Origin: Pseudo-nitzschia pungens
Lineage: Eukaryota > Bacillariophyta > Bacillariophyceae > Bacillariales > Bacillariaceae
Assembly: GCA_037355855.1 (NCBI GenBank)
Contig: CM074769.1
Span: forward strand, 62,001-126,000
Direction of reading: 5' to 3'
Length of the DNA stretch: 64,000 nucleotides
Shown: one piece after another, positions 55,332-64,000 of the stretch
Position numbering within the stretch: position 1 is the first letter of the stretch
How the letters are laid out: the number at the start of each line of letters is the position of its first letter
Made by a program: the position numbers and the translations under genes
The notes under the pieces: generated by a model
What the model was told of the DNA's origin: nothing
What the model saw: only the letters and a program-made list of their open reading frames with translations
Databases searched by the model: none

Positions 55332-55991
55332 CAATCCGGCAAGGCGGGTGAGCAAACCTAGGTACCCAAACCACGAATCACGATTGACCTTGTCGAAGAT
55401 GATACAATAACATATTCTTATTGATATTATCTCAACTATAATTTGTACGTGCACTCGCCAATTCTAGTGTTTTTTTTTTTTCTTTCGATCGTTCTTCGCT
55501 GTAATATGCAAGAAACACCAAAAAGTGCGAACACCGCGTGCAGATTGAATCCTATCTATATCATCTCCGAGTCCGATTCTAGTTGATTCCGATCAGCCTC
55601 CTCATAGATATCGTGTACAACCTCAAGATTTACACAGAATCATAGATCAAGATTACTCGTTCCTGATTTTCGTCACACCATTCCAGCATGGATTCCCAGA
55701 AACCACACACATGCAATTCGTTCTCGTCCTTCAACAAACAAGAAACTCGGAGTTTTGCGACCCAAAGGAATCGTAACGATTCGCTATAATGTTGCTCGAG
55801 TTGAACAACACAACACAACACAACACAACGCAACGCAACACAGCATATCATGTCTGGTGTGCAACCACGATTTCAAAGAACTACACGTACAAAATACGAT
55901 CATTCGCTTTTGATGTCTTGCACTTTTGTATTACTGTAGTTGTTTCCTTCGATCCCGCTCGAGCACGGTCCGCTTCGCTTCACTCCGCTGC
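55332..55991. other. Intergenic between convergent genes; no gene seen
   Basis: AT-rich, a T run at 55469-55481, and an AACAC pentanucleotide repeat at 55803-55842. Confidence 0.5.
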
Positions 55992-57812
55992 CTAGTTGCT
56001 GCCTCCGTCACCGCCACCGCCGCCTCCCACCGGATGCACCACAAAGAGCGCCGCCGTCAGGTAGTTCCCGGCCGGAAAACTGAAGGGCGACTGCGTGTGG
56101 CAGGGAGCGGCCCCGCTGACCCGGAGCAGCGTCACCTCCCGCCCGGCGGAGAGACTCGCCTGCTGAACGGTCTCCAGAAAAAACTTTCCCCCGTCCTTTT
56201 GCGTCATGGCCGCCGAGCAGGTGCACGTCATGAGGAGTCCCCCCTTCGAAGGGTCGATCAGCTTGATGGCGTCCCGGTTCAGGCTGTGGTACTTGCGGCT
56301 GGCGCGCTGGAGCGCCTTGGCGCTCGGCGCCAGCTTGGGGGGATCCAGGACCACCATGTCGAAGGTTTCGTCGCAGTTGCGCATGTAGTCGGCAATGTCC
56401 GACCGGACGTAGCGGAGGGTGCTGCTAGCATCGTCGTCGTCGTCGTTTTCGTCGCCGCCCTCCCCAAAGCCGTTCAGTCTCGCGTTGGCCCGGCAGGTCT
56501 CGATGGCGTCCGCCGAGCTGTCGACGCCAATGGCGCGCACAGCGCCCTGTTGGACCGCATTGAGGGAAAAGCCTCCGTGGTAGCAGCACAGGTCCAGAAC
56601 CCTCTTTCCGGAACACAACTCGGCCATGTGGAAGCGGTTCTCGCGCTGATCGCAGTACACGCTCGTCTTTTGTCCCTTTTGCCGGGGAAAGGTCTGGTAC
56701 CGGATTCCGTTCTCCCTGCACACGACGGGTTTGTTGATTTTGTCGATGTCGATGTCGCTGTCGTGGTCGTCCTCGTTGCTCTCGCGGCTCTCGTCGGCTT
56801 CGTACCCGTCCTGCTTGAGCCGGGAGGGAGTCGTCTTCCAGATCAGCTCGTGGTCCGGGAGGATTTTCCGCAGGGATTCCAGGATGGTTTCCCTGTGGAT
56901 CTCGCACCAGGCAGCGGACGACATGACCACCGCCACGCTCCCGCCCACCACGTCCACGGCCAGCCCCGACAGGCCGTCGCCCTCACCGTTGACCAGCCGG
57001 TACGTGTCGGTTTCGTCGGAGGGAAGCCCGAGCGCGACGCGGGTCGACAGGGCGCGGTTCAGGTTCCGGTCCAGGATGCGCCCGAGGACGAGGGATTCCG
57101 CGGCCTCGATCCCGTGCTCGTCCACCAGGTCCGAAACCTCCCCGGCCATGTGCGGGTTGAGCAGGCCGTGGAGGACAATCCTGACCCGGTAGAGGGATCC
57201 GGGGTTGTAGAGGCCCCACCCAACTACCGTGGTGGGGACGTTCTTGGCATCGCCATCGTTGCTGTTGTTGTTGTTGTTGTTGGCCTCGCCGTTCTTCTTT
57301 TTCTCGGACGGCACCTCGATCTGCACCAGGTCACCCACCTCGAGGGACTTGGGTTCCTTCGCGATCGATCCCGAAAAGACGAGCTGGCTTCCGTCTCGGA
57401 AACTCTTGGTTTGTCGGTTTCTCTTGAGAAGGATTTTGGGCAATCCTGTTTTGGCCTTGGCCTTGCTCCCGGATCCCTTTGGTGTTGCGCTTGCCGTTGC
57501 GGTTGCCGCCGCGCTGCTCGAAGCCACCATGCCGAGGGCGGACGTCGTCGTCGAGAACACCGACAGGCCCATGCAGCGCGATTGCCCAACGGATTGCGTC
57601 GCCGGCGATGCTGTCCCGCAGTAGACCACGGATGGTGGCGCAAGCGTTCGGATCGTCCGTGACGACGACAGCGACGACGATAACGACGACGCTCTCCGAG
57701 CCACCAGACCCTGAACCCCGAGATTCTCAACGGAAAGGAAGACCATTGCCGCTATCACCATCGTCCAAGCCGTTTTTGTTCGAAGAGACGCGTTGTTCCT
57801 CGTCATTTCCAT
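55992..57812 (-). CDS. RlmI-like rRNA cytosine methyltransferase, probably plastid-targeted
   Basis: 606 residues, one exon. RlmI (YccW) places m5C1962 on bacterial 23S rRNA using S-adenosylmethionine. An N-terminal PUA-like part (KRNRQTKSFRDGSQLVFSGS ... VGDLVQIEV, about 125-175) is followed by GWGLYNPGSLYRVR, a middle domain (DTYRLVNGEGDGLSGLAVDV), and a Rossmann methyltransferase with motif I VLDLCCYHGGFSLNA (about 403-417), IGVDSSADAIETCRAN and motif IV VVLDPPKLAPS (about 485-495). The catalytic CTCSAA segment follows. The start at 57812 gives a signal peptide (TMVIAAMVFLSVENLGVQG) then a Ser/Arg-rich stretch, the bipartite pattern of diatom plastid proteins with Leu at the cut. The frame is open to 58061. 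Asn- and Asp-rich loops interrupt the domains. Confidence 0.85.
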   Translation of the reverse strand: MEMTRNNASLRTKTAWTMVIAAMVFLSVENLGVQGLVARRASSLSSSLSSSRTIRTLAPPSVVYCGTASPATQSVGQSRCMGLSVFSTTTSALGMVASSSAAATATASATPKGSGSKAKAKTGLPKILLKRNRQTKSFRDGSQLVFSGSIAKEPKSLEVGDLVQIEVPSEKKKNGEANNNNNNSNDGDAKNVPTTVVGWGLYNPGSLYRVRIVLHGLLNPHMAGEVSDLVDEHGIEAAESLVLGRILDRNLNRALSTRVALGLPSDETDTYRLVNGEGDGLSGLAVDVVGGSVAVVMSSAAWCEIHRETILESLRKILPDHELIWKTTPSRLKQDGYEADESRESNEDDHDSDIDIDKINKPVVCRENGIRYQTFPRQKGQKTSVYCDQRENRFHMAELCSGKRVLDLCCYHGGFSLNAVQQGAVRAIGVDSSADAIETCRANARLNGFGEGGDENDDDDDASSTLRYVRSDIADYMRNCDETFDMVVLDPPKLAPSAKALQRASRKYHSLNRDAIKLIDPSKGGLLMTCTCSAAMTQKDGGKFFLETVQQASLSAGREVTLLRVSGAAPCHTQSPFSFPAGNYLTAALFVVHPVGGGGGGDGGSN

Positions 57813-59123
57813 TGGTTTTTTTTGGGGGGGTCGATGGATGCGATCGCCCGGGACAGAAACAAATTCCGGAACACTACTACTACTGGTGGTACTCTGTGCT
57901 ACTAGTAGTCGGCTTCGATGCGGTCCGTTTCCAGATTGCGCGGTGAAAAGCAGATCTCGCTCGCTCGTCGTTGGAAGAGCTGCGAGGAAAACCAACTGTT
58001 GGTGCCACTTCCTCGTCGTGATGTGACTAGAGGAGATAGAGTCAGATTCGAAATACAGCAATACTTCGTTGTACGGTAATTACGCGAGACGATGGAATTA
58101 TTATTACTATTGTAACAAAGTATTTTTCTTTTTCTTCACATCATGAATGATGGGCGATGAGCCATCAATCATCAGTCAATCAGTCAATCAATCGAAATAA
58201 TAATAGCAACGTACGAGTACTCGTAATCTTTCGGTACCGTACGTACCTGGTACGTTGATTATCGGGATCTCGACGTGAAGACTCACTCACTCCTCCTTCA
58301 GTCACTCACCCACATACCTCATATCACTCGTATTCATACCTTTAGTATCCATAGTTCATATCATAATATGAAAGACTCAACCATCAACCATCTTCCAATA
58401 CAGTACCGTAACCTTACCGGTAGCCAACGGTAATTACGGTACGAGAACGCATCGATCGAACGCATCAGGCTCGCACGCGCGATTCTTGTGCGCCTGACAA
58501 TTTTACTTAAAAGGATTTGAATATTATTTCCAAACAGAACAGAGACACGTCTATCATTCTGGTTGTAACCTTAAAAAGTTACGTGTAGTTCGTTTGGTTT
58601 TCGGCGGCAGAGAGATTAGGTGTTCGAAGAAAAACCGAGGATAGTGAGTATCCTATGGGATACCCCGGCGCCGTCTCGGGTGTACGTCAACTTCGGAGTG
58701 CACGTACTCTGTGCTCACATTTGTCTATACTAGGTCATACGCGGTATACACTATGTCTATTCTGTAGTGATGGCGGATTGACGAAGCTTTAGGCGAATGT
58801 GTGGTATAGCGTGCGCGCGCATGTGCGCGGTAGCTATCTAGTCACTAACCCGAACCCTAATCGGGGTGGGACCCCTATGTAGTAGGGGTATGTAGGGTTA
58901 GTACAGTGCACAGAGAGTCCTTGCCACAACGGGTGGAGAGGAGAGTTCGTGAACCCGCTCGAAGAGGGGGTGAAGCGCGAATGGAAAGTCGAGCCACCGC
59001 CACTCTCGAAGTTGACGAGTACAGCCGGGAAAAAAAAAAAAAAAAAAAAAAAAAAAATGAAAAAATAGGGTGGGATGGTTGTCTAACGGGGCTTAAAGCG
59101 CAGGGCGCGAACAGTTAGGCAAC
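57813..59123. other. Intergenic; inverted repeats and the flank of the DIRS-like element
   Basis: 58200-58450 holds GTACGAGTACTCGTA and TACCGTACGTACC motifs. From about 58640 composition changes. CTATGGGATACC inverted repeat, GCGCGCGCATGTGCGCGG (58812-58829), and CTAACCC ... GGGTTAG (58847-58901) enclose a CCCCTATGTAGTAGGGG hairpin. No gene seen. The outer boundary of the element to the right is not defined. Confidence 0.45.
59030..59057 (+). repeat. Poly-A run, 28 bases
   Basis: Uninterrupted A28 followed by TGAAAAAATAGGG. It is in plus orientation, opposite to the retroelement genes to the right, so it is not their poly-A tail. Confidence 0.95.
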
Positions 59124-60539
59124 CTAGGCGGCGTTGGCGGGAGCCGGAGCAAGTGGTCCCACGGGGGCCGGAGCAAGTGGGCCCACGGCGGGGGCCGGGG
59201 GAAGGGCGGCGGTGGAAGCGCGACCGGGAGGGAAGACAAAGGCGTAGCTTGAGATCGGGGCGAGCGTGCTGCGGGAAGCGCCGTAGGCGGTGGCAACATT
59301 CGCCATTAAGCGGTCCTGGGTGGTCCCCGCGGTGAATTGGCACAAGGCCTTGCCCCGCGTGGAGCAAGGGAAAAGGAGGCGGCCATTAGGGATGACGACA
59401 CCGAAGACGTAGTGCCCGTGGTAGTCGATGAGGGTGGGGACGTGGAGGCACAGGAGGAAGGGGCAGGCGTCGGTGCCCAGACGTGTGGCCACGTCGTCGC
59501 CGGGGGAGTACTCAAGCCCAAGAGCGTTGAGAGTAGCGACCAAGGTCTCGTTGGGGGCGTGGCTGGTCGAAAGCGGGACGGCGAGGGAAGGACGGTCGGC
59601 GGCAACGCGGGCCAGGAGACGGTCGATGGCAGCGGTGGTGGGTGCCGGAACGGGCTCGGCGTAGTGAACACCGTGGTAGACGGTATAGGCAAGGCGGAAG
59701 TTGGTGACGGCGGTTTGGTAATGGGGACAGTAAGGGTGGGCCATGTCCAATTCTGCCAAGGCAGAGGCGACAGCCGCACCTGCGGGGTTGGCGTACAGGG
59801 TTTGCAACTTGGCGAGCCACGGGCGGGGACCGGTGGGGGTGTCGAGCGGGCTGTCCGAGTAGCCGGTGAGGTTTCGATTGGCAGAGGTAAGCGGAAGAGC
59901 GTTCAGGACCTTTCTGTCGGAAGGTGGGCTGCTGAGGTTGCCCTCAAGGAGGGCGATGGTCAACGAGATGGCAGTAGACGCAGGCTGGGCAGGGTCGCGG
60001 GGAGCGGGCGGGCCCGGGATTGGGAGGACAGGAGCAGGAGTTCCCGCGGGCGCGGGCGGCACTACCATCGCCCCGAGGGCGAGAGGAGCAAAAGGGAGAG
60101 GAGAGTCGGAATCGGAAGAACGGAGAGAACGCGAGGAGGTTCTGGAATGGGTTTGGGCGGACACGGACGTGGGCGAGTCGCCGACGGACGGGGGAGGGTC
60201 CTCCGGGATGCCCTGAAAGGGAAGGAGGGTCGCGAGGTCTTTGGCGTGGGTGGAAGCTTTGGGCCAGTCGGCTTTGGAGCAAGCGGCGAGGAAATCGACG
60301 TAGAGGCCGACGTAAGTCTCAAAGTCCTGGAGGGAAAGGGCGGAGGAAGGCTCGAGGTCGACCGGGAGGTTGAAGGGGGGGCGAAACGGAGCGGTGGGGG
60401 CGGCTGCTTCGAGGGAGGCGCCGTGACGTTTGAAACACTGGTAGACGCCTATGGGGGTTGGGTTGGCGATGAGGGTGATGGCCTGGCTCATGGTGTCGAG
60501 GAGGCGTCGGGCCCTCGCGAGGAACGAGGTGGCAAGCAT
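59124..60539 (-). CDS. Pro/Ala-rich protein of unknown function next to the recombinase
   Basis: 471 residues from the first ATG (the frame is open to 60647 without ATG). Not recognised. Residues 1-120 are helical (MLATSFLARARRLLDTMSQA, LQDFETYVGLYVDFLAACSK). A Pro/Ser/Ala linker follows (about 130-210), then a region that looks folded (LAKLQTLYANPAGAAVASAL, FRLAYTVYHGVHYAEPVPAP, CPFLLCLHVPTLIDYHGHYV) and a Pro-Ala tail. It shares strand and composition with the RT and recombinase frames and is probably part of the same element, perhaps a Gag-like structural protein placed last, or the Gag of an adjacent copy. Its high GC means part of the openness could be compositional. Confidence 0.5.
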   Translation of the reverse strand: MLATSFLARARRLLDTMSQAITLIANPTPIGVYQCFKRHGASLEAAAPTAPFRPPFNLPVDLEPSSALSLQDFETYVGLYVDFLAACSKADWPKASTHAKDLATLLPFQGIPEDPPPSVGDSPTSVSAQTHSRTSSRSLRSSDSDSPLPFAPLALGAMVVPPAPAGTPAPVLPIPGPPAPRDPAQPASTAISLTIALLEGNLSSPPSDRKVLNALPLTSANRNLTGYSDSPLDTPTGPRPWLAKLQTLYANPAGAAVASALAELDMAHPYCPHYQTAVTNFRLAYTVYHGVHYAEPVPAPTTAAIDRLLARVAADRPSLAVPLSTSHAPNETLVATLNALGLEYSPGDDVATRLGTDACPFLLCLHVPTLIDYHGHYVFGVVIPNGRLLFPCSTRGKALCQFTAGTTQDRLMANVATAYGASRSTLAPISSYAFVFPPGRASTAALPPAPAVGPLAPAPVGPLAPAPANAA

Positions 60540-60877
60540 GGTGGGAGCGGCAACAAAGCTAGGTGGTGTTTGGGAGAAGCCCAGGGTGGGGATTATGCGA
60601 AGACCAGTGGGAGGGGGGCAAAGAGGACCCAGTCCGTGGGCAAGCACGGGAAGAGGGGACCGGGCGAAACCATGGTCAGGGGTAGGGAGAGGAGGAGGAG
60701 AAACGGTGGGAAAACCATGCTGAAACGGAAAATAGATCGTAAAATAAAACGTGTTTGTTGTAAAATAAAACGGGGTGTAACTGGTCGCTTAGTAAGGGAT
60801 GTGTACGGAGGCGATCGTGGGGGGTAGGCATCGTGGGGGGGGGGAGTAGACACGGATGTGGAAGAAGACCGTGAAAG
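60540..60877. other. Spacer between recombinase and the Pro/Ala-rich frame
   Basis: GC-rich at the ends with an AAAATAAAACGTG repeat near 60737-60772. No gene. Confidence 0.4.
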
Positions 60878-62128
60878 TTACCAGCGGTCGGGGGGCCGGG
60901 CGGCGCCAGCCGTGAGGATGGCGTTATGCTGGTGAGAGAGGATGTGGAGGTCGCGGGTGTAAATTTGCCACGAATCGCTGTTCCACCGGAGCTGTTTTTT
61001 GATAAATTCGGGAGACGCGCCGGCGGCCTGGAGAATGCAGCACGCGCCAACGCGAATAGAATGACATGTAAATTTTTTGAGGGCGGACGGAGAAGTGACG
61101 CCGTAGACGTCGCGGGCAAGGGAGCGGAGGGTGGTCTCGACGTCGGAGTCGACCACGTAAACGGCCACCTTGGGGCAGGGGCTGTAGACTGCGAGGGGGC
61201 CCGCCAAAGGGCCGGGATGGGGGGCCCATGTGGGAAAGAGGCGATAATAGCGGGCCAGGATGCGCAACCACGCCGCGACCAAATCGAGGGAAGCGGTTGA
61301 GTTGCGAGAAAATCCTTTCACAGCATTCCGTTCGCCATTCTTTTGCCATCGCCATCGGACGCAGACACGCATCACGGAGCTGGGGGAGGCGAGGCCGGAA
61401 GGATGGGGGAGGAGGTTCCCATGGCGGTCGAACAGGGTGATGTCAGCCGGGATGAGGGCGACACAGTCGCCCGAAGGGCTGCGGGCAAACGTGCCAAGGC
61501 ACCGGTGGCTGTGAGTCTGGCACCACTCACTCTTACGGAAGCCAGCGGCGAGGCCAACGGTAAGCCAGTCCGCGAGGGTGGCGGGAAGGGAATCGGGGGG
61601 CTCGGTAGCCGAGGCAGTTAGGAGGTGTTGCTGCATGGCGATGGTGACTGGTTCCTTGCGGTCGGGGACCGACTCGTAACGGCGGGCCTCGCGGAGGACA
61701 GCGGTGATGTCCGGGCACAAGCCGGTGCGGAGCGGGGACTCTTTGCGGGCATCCCGGTCAGGGACGGGGTCAAAATGGGCTAGAAGGGTACTGGCGGCTA
61801 AGAGATATTTGCTAGCGGTGTCAGCTTTGATGCACTTGCAAAGGAGGCTGTGGCCAGTGAGGAGATGGCGGGCGTAGTTAGCGAGGAGGAGGTTCAGGGC
61901 CTCGGTGGTGATGCGGGAGTCGATCACAGGAAACAGTGCTGGGAAGATACCGAGGTGGGTGCACCACCAGAGAAAATGGAGGCGGCGGGTAAGAACAGTC
62001 CGGGCTTCTTTAGGGTTGTGGGGGGAGCCGTTGCGTAGTCGGAGGACAGCGTCGAACCCAGGAGAGAGACAAGCTCGGGACTTGGGAGGAAAGCAGTCCA
62101 GGACGCGAAGCGCGCGTGCTGAGTGCAA
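60878..62128 (-). CDS. Tyrosine recombinase of the DIRS-like element
   Basis: About 416 residues; integrates the element by strand exchange. Catalytic pattern: Arg198 in GLAAGFRKSEW, HSIRVGA (His356, Arg359), RWNSDSWQIYTR (Trp382, nucleophile Tyr390). The N-terminal part (LLLANYARHLLTGHSLLCKC) fits the SAM-like DNA-binding half. There is no ATG in this frame before residue 165, well inside the protein. The frame is continuous with the RT/RNase H frame upstream except for one TGA at 62213-62215, so expression by readthrough, splicing or frameshift is possible, or the copy is dead. My start coordinate is the first non-ATG start codon and is arbitrary. Confidence 0.75.
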   Translation of the reverse strand: MHSARALRVLDCFPPKSRACLSPGFDAVLRLRNGSPHNPKEARTVLTRRLHFLWWCTHLGIFPALFPVIDSRITTEALNLLLANYARHLLTGHSLLCKCIKADTASKYLLAASTLLAHFDPVPDRDARKESPLRTGLCPDITAVLREARRYESVPDRKEPVTIAMQQHLLTASATEPPDSLPATLADWLTVGLAAGFRKSEWCQTHSHRCLGTFARSPSGDCVALIPADITLFDRHGNLLPHPSGLASPSSVMRVCVRWRWQKNGERNAVKGFSRNSTASLDLVAAWLRILARYYRLFPTWAPHPGPLAGPLAVYSPCPKVAVYVVDSDVETTLRSLARDVYGVTSPSALKKFTCHSIRVGACCILQAAGASPEFIKKQLRWNSDSWQIYTRDLHILSHQHNAILTAGAARPPDRW

Positions 62129-62212
62129 ATCTGGTGGAGAAGAGTGGGATAGGGGAGGGAGAAGTATGAGTAATTGTGGGGGGTGAAAAGTTCGTGGGGA
62201 CGAGAGACAGCA

Positions 62213-64000
62213 TCAGCAAGGGCAGTTGTCCGACCCGGGGATGTAATCCACGACGCTGCCAAGGGGGGAGTCCTTGCGGTATGTCGCGGCAAGGAGGATA
62301 GCGCTCCGGCCGAGGGTGGACTTGGTGGAGGATTTCATCCACCAAGCGATGGCGGCCTTGTTGTCGCAGGACGAACGCAGAACCGGGGCCGGGGGGAATG
62401 CGTGAGGCCGGTCAGCGACCCAGAGCTGACCAATGAGGAAACACAGGAAGACCCCTAGGAACTCGAGTGTGTTGATGTGGACGTAGTCCGGATGCGTGTT
62501 AGGAAGCTGGGTTCGCGCGTGGAGAGCAGCGGAGTATGGGAGGAAGCAGAAGACCCGGGGGGCGGGAAGGACGGCGCCAATGCCGGTATGAGAAGCGTCG
62601 GTGGTGTTGTGGTCCAGCGCAAAACACCGAGGGATGAGGTGCCCAATAGGGGTGGAACACAGGCCGGGCCCCTTCAGGTACTCGTAGAGTGCGCGGAGGG
62701 TCGGGATGGTAGTAGCGGGGATCGGGACCGTCGCACGGTTGCGCCAGATGAAAGCCGCCTGTTCGGTCTGGTGGAGCCAAGTAAAGCGACTTCGGAGGTC
62801 GGAGGGCATCGAACTGTAGTGGGGGGGAAGCGGGCGGCGCTTGACGAGACGTTTGGCTCGGTGGTATCCCTGGGTAATGCAGGAGCGGAGGATGTCCCGG
62901 AAGACCAGGAGGTGGGCGAGGCCCCAGGGGTAGTGTTGGAAGCCGTCGCCGAGGAGACCCAAGAGGGTGGCCAAGTCGCGGATAGTCGCTTGCTTACCAG
63001 GGATAAGCCAATGTTCCTGCTCAAGGTAGGAGACTATCTTGTCCCGACGACGGGGGGACAAGCGCACCGTCATGGTGCGCGTGTTGACGAGGAAGCCTAC
63101 GAGGAGGCGTTCTTCGGTGTAGGCCAGATCGAGTTTATCCTGGGACAGAATCTGTTCTTGGCAGGGATGGTCCGGGCCGAAGACGTCTTCGAGGGCGACA
63201 ATGCTAGCGGCGGAAGTCAAGCGGATGGTAGCGCGGACGTCCGCCGTGAAGAGGTCATCGACCTGCATAGGCATAGCAGGGGCCAGGCGGACCCGCGGGC
63301 GGCCCGGGATCGGGCACTCGCGGTCCTCAAAGACGCCGTGGTTGAGGGTGTCGAGGTTTGCCTGGGCGATCGTGTGGTGCTCCGAGGGGGGGATCTCGGG
63401 GCTGAGGCGCATGCGGGCAACGTAGCGGGACGCACGGCGGAGAGTGTCGTCGGGCTCATGGCGCCACAAGTACTGGGCCTGTTGGATCCGTGCCTGGGAG
63501 AGAGGGTCCCAGTTGGACGGACAGAAGCAACCGCCGAAGGACTGCCCGGTGGCGAAACCGAGGTAGCCGCACGCTTGGTAGGCGTGCATGGGGACGACCT
63601 CGGGGTTGAGTTTGCAGAGGCGGAAGGCGTTGCAGACGTCGTTGTCGATGATGAGGATTGCGGAGCGAGGGAAGGAGATGCGCATGTTCCAAACGTGAAC
63701 GAGGAACCGCTGGAAAGAGCCAGGGAACGTGACATCGGGCTCATTGGTCTTGTTCGTCCAGTCGTTGATACACATGGAGTCGACGGCGGGGCGAAAAGAA
63801 GCGTCGAAGATTTGGCGAGACTTCTTCCAGGGGTTGTTGCGGTCGGCGATGCCGAGTGGAGTGAAGTGGAGGTTGGGGATAAACAGATAGAGACGAGGGT
63901 CCACAAGGATGGTGTTGCCGCGGCGATAGTCCTTGCAGAGGACTTTCATAAGTTCGGATGGGTCTTCAGCAGCCGAGGCATGGTTGCCGTAGCGGTAGTA
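62213..64000 (-). CDS. Reverse transcriptase/RNase H of the DIRS-like element (5' partial)
   Basis: At least 595 residues; the frame is open to the window edge, so the true start lies beyond 64000 (first internal ATG at 63949, used for numbering). Reverse transcriptase signs: KSRQIFDASFRPAV, IDNDVCNAFR (Asp102/Asp104), ACGYLGFATGQSFGG, and MPMQVDDLF (Asp231/Asp232) as the catalytic pair. RNase H: ALDHNTTDASHTGIGAV, SSCDNKAAIAWWMKSS, and DYIPGSDN at the end. The next expected RNase H residues (LADAVSR) lie in a neighbouring frame at 62194-62230 after a CCC run, while this frame stops at TGA. So the RNase H end is either reached by a one-base shift or broken. Confidence 0.82.
   Translation of the reverse strand, partial: YYRYGNHASAAEDPSELMKVLCKDYRRGNTILVDPRLYLFIPNLHFTPLGIADRNNPWKKSRQIFDASFRPAVDSMCINDWTNKTNEPDVTFPGSFQRFLVHVWNMRISFPRSAILIIDNDVCNAFRLCKLNPEVVPMHAYQACGYLGFATGQSFGGCFCPSNWDPLSQARIQQAQYLWRHEPDDTLRRASRYVARMRLSPEIPPSEHHTIAQANLDTLNHGVFEDRECPIPGRPRVRLAPAMPMQVDDLFTADVRATIRLTSAASIVALEDVFGPDHPCQEQILSQDKLDLAYTEERLLVGFLVNTRTMTVRLSPRRRDKIVSYLEQEHWLIPGKQATIRDLATLLGLLGDGFQHYPWGLAHLLVFRDILRSCITQGYHRAKRLVKRRPLPPHYSSMPSDLRSRFTWLHQTEQAAFIWRNRATVPIPATTIPTLRALYEYLKGPGLCSTPIGHLIPRCFALDHNTTDASHTGIGAVLPAPRVFCFLPYSAALHARTQLPNTHPDYVHINTLEFLGVFLCFLIGQLWVADRPHAFPPAPVLRSSCDNKAAIAWWMKSSTKSTLGRSAILLAATYRKDSPLGSVVDYIPGSDNCPC

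Larger units (their letters stand above)
59124..64000 (-). mobile_element. Tyrosine-recombinase retroelement (DIRS-like), partial
   Basis: Minus-strand block of three GC-rich coding regions: reverse transcriptase/RNase H (open to the window edge), a tyrosine recombinase, and an unrecognised Pro/Ala-rich protein. A reverse transcriptase paired with a tyrosine recombinase in place of a DDE integrase defines the DIRS/Ngaro/PAT order. Base composition differs sharply from flanking intergenic DNA and TAAGGTTAC motifs are absent. Termini (split or inverted repeats) were not identified. Confidence 0.75.

Noticed and set aside
58847..58901. CCCTAA/TAGGGTTAG words suggesting a telomere remnant
   Set aside because: Only one or two copies in inverted arrangement; no tandem (CCCTAA)n array.
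59337..60827. 496-codon plus-strand Gly/Arg-rich frame
   Set aside because: Antisense shadow of the GC-rich minus-strand frame; Gly/Arg/Glu composition without domains.

Overview
The window looks like nuclear DNA of a diatom, probably a raphid pennate. Most genes are eukaryotic housekeeping genes (proteasome beta-3, NSA1/WDR74, TRIP4/ASC-1, COX5B, class II fumarase, PP2C, ABC-F). Several carry short GT-AG introns of 146-548 bp. Proteins are full of Asn, Ser, Gln, Ala and Asp runs. Secreted proteins have SPT-rich linkers and Lys-rich tails of the diatom kind, and a CoDi-like Ty1/copia element is present. The species cannot be fixed from sequence alone.

Layout. 1-5785: a Ty3/gypsy LTR element on the minus strand, cut by the window edge, with gag and pol in one frame separated by a single UGA. 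6.1-7.6 kb: fumarase (-). 10.2-11.3 kb: a Gln/Asn/Ser-rich protein (-). 11.3-14.3 kb: repeat-rich intergenic DNA. 14.3-18.1 kb: a 1268-residue low-complexity, nuclear-looking protein (+).

18.7-26.8 kb is the most unusual area. It holds a frameshifted BspA-repeat/Cys-rich gene, a 3' copy of an RNase T2 gene without its catalytic exon, a serine-protease homologue that has lost His and Ser of its triad and has a silaffin-like lysine tail, a second Cys-rich fragment, and a complete three-exon RNase T2 gene. The Cys-rich plus RNase T2 3'-end block occurs twice in the same order and orientation, so it is a local segmental duplication.

28-36 kb: NSA1/WDR74 (+), PP2C phosphatase (-) and a two-exon ABC-F ATPase (-) with one competent and one decayed ATP site. 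37.1-43.3 kb: an intact Ty1/copia element with identical 327-bp LTRs, a 5-bp target-site duplication, one 1780-codon gag-pol frame and a possible self-primer. 43.7-49.6 kb: TRIP4/ASC-1 (+), COX5B-like (-), proteasome beta-3 (+). 51.3-57.8 kb: a DUF4116 repeat protein (-), a SohB-type S49 membrane peptidase (+) and an RlmI-like rRNA methyltransferase (-). 59.1-64 kb: a tyrosine-recombinase (DIRS-like) retroelement on the minus strand, running off the right edge.

The genes do not form operons. Neighbours lie on either strand and are separated by 0.3-3 kb of AT-richer DNA crowded with variants of GTAAGGTTAC, TACCGTA and GTACCGGTAC, often arranged as perfect inverted repeats. I saw no such arrays inside the coding regions I read closely. 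No rRNA, CRISPR array or convincing tRNA gene was seen.
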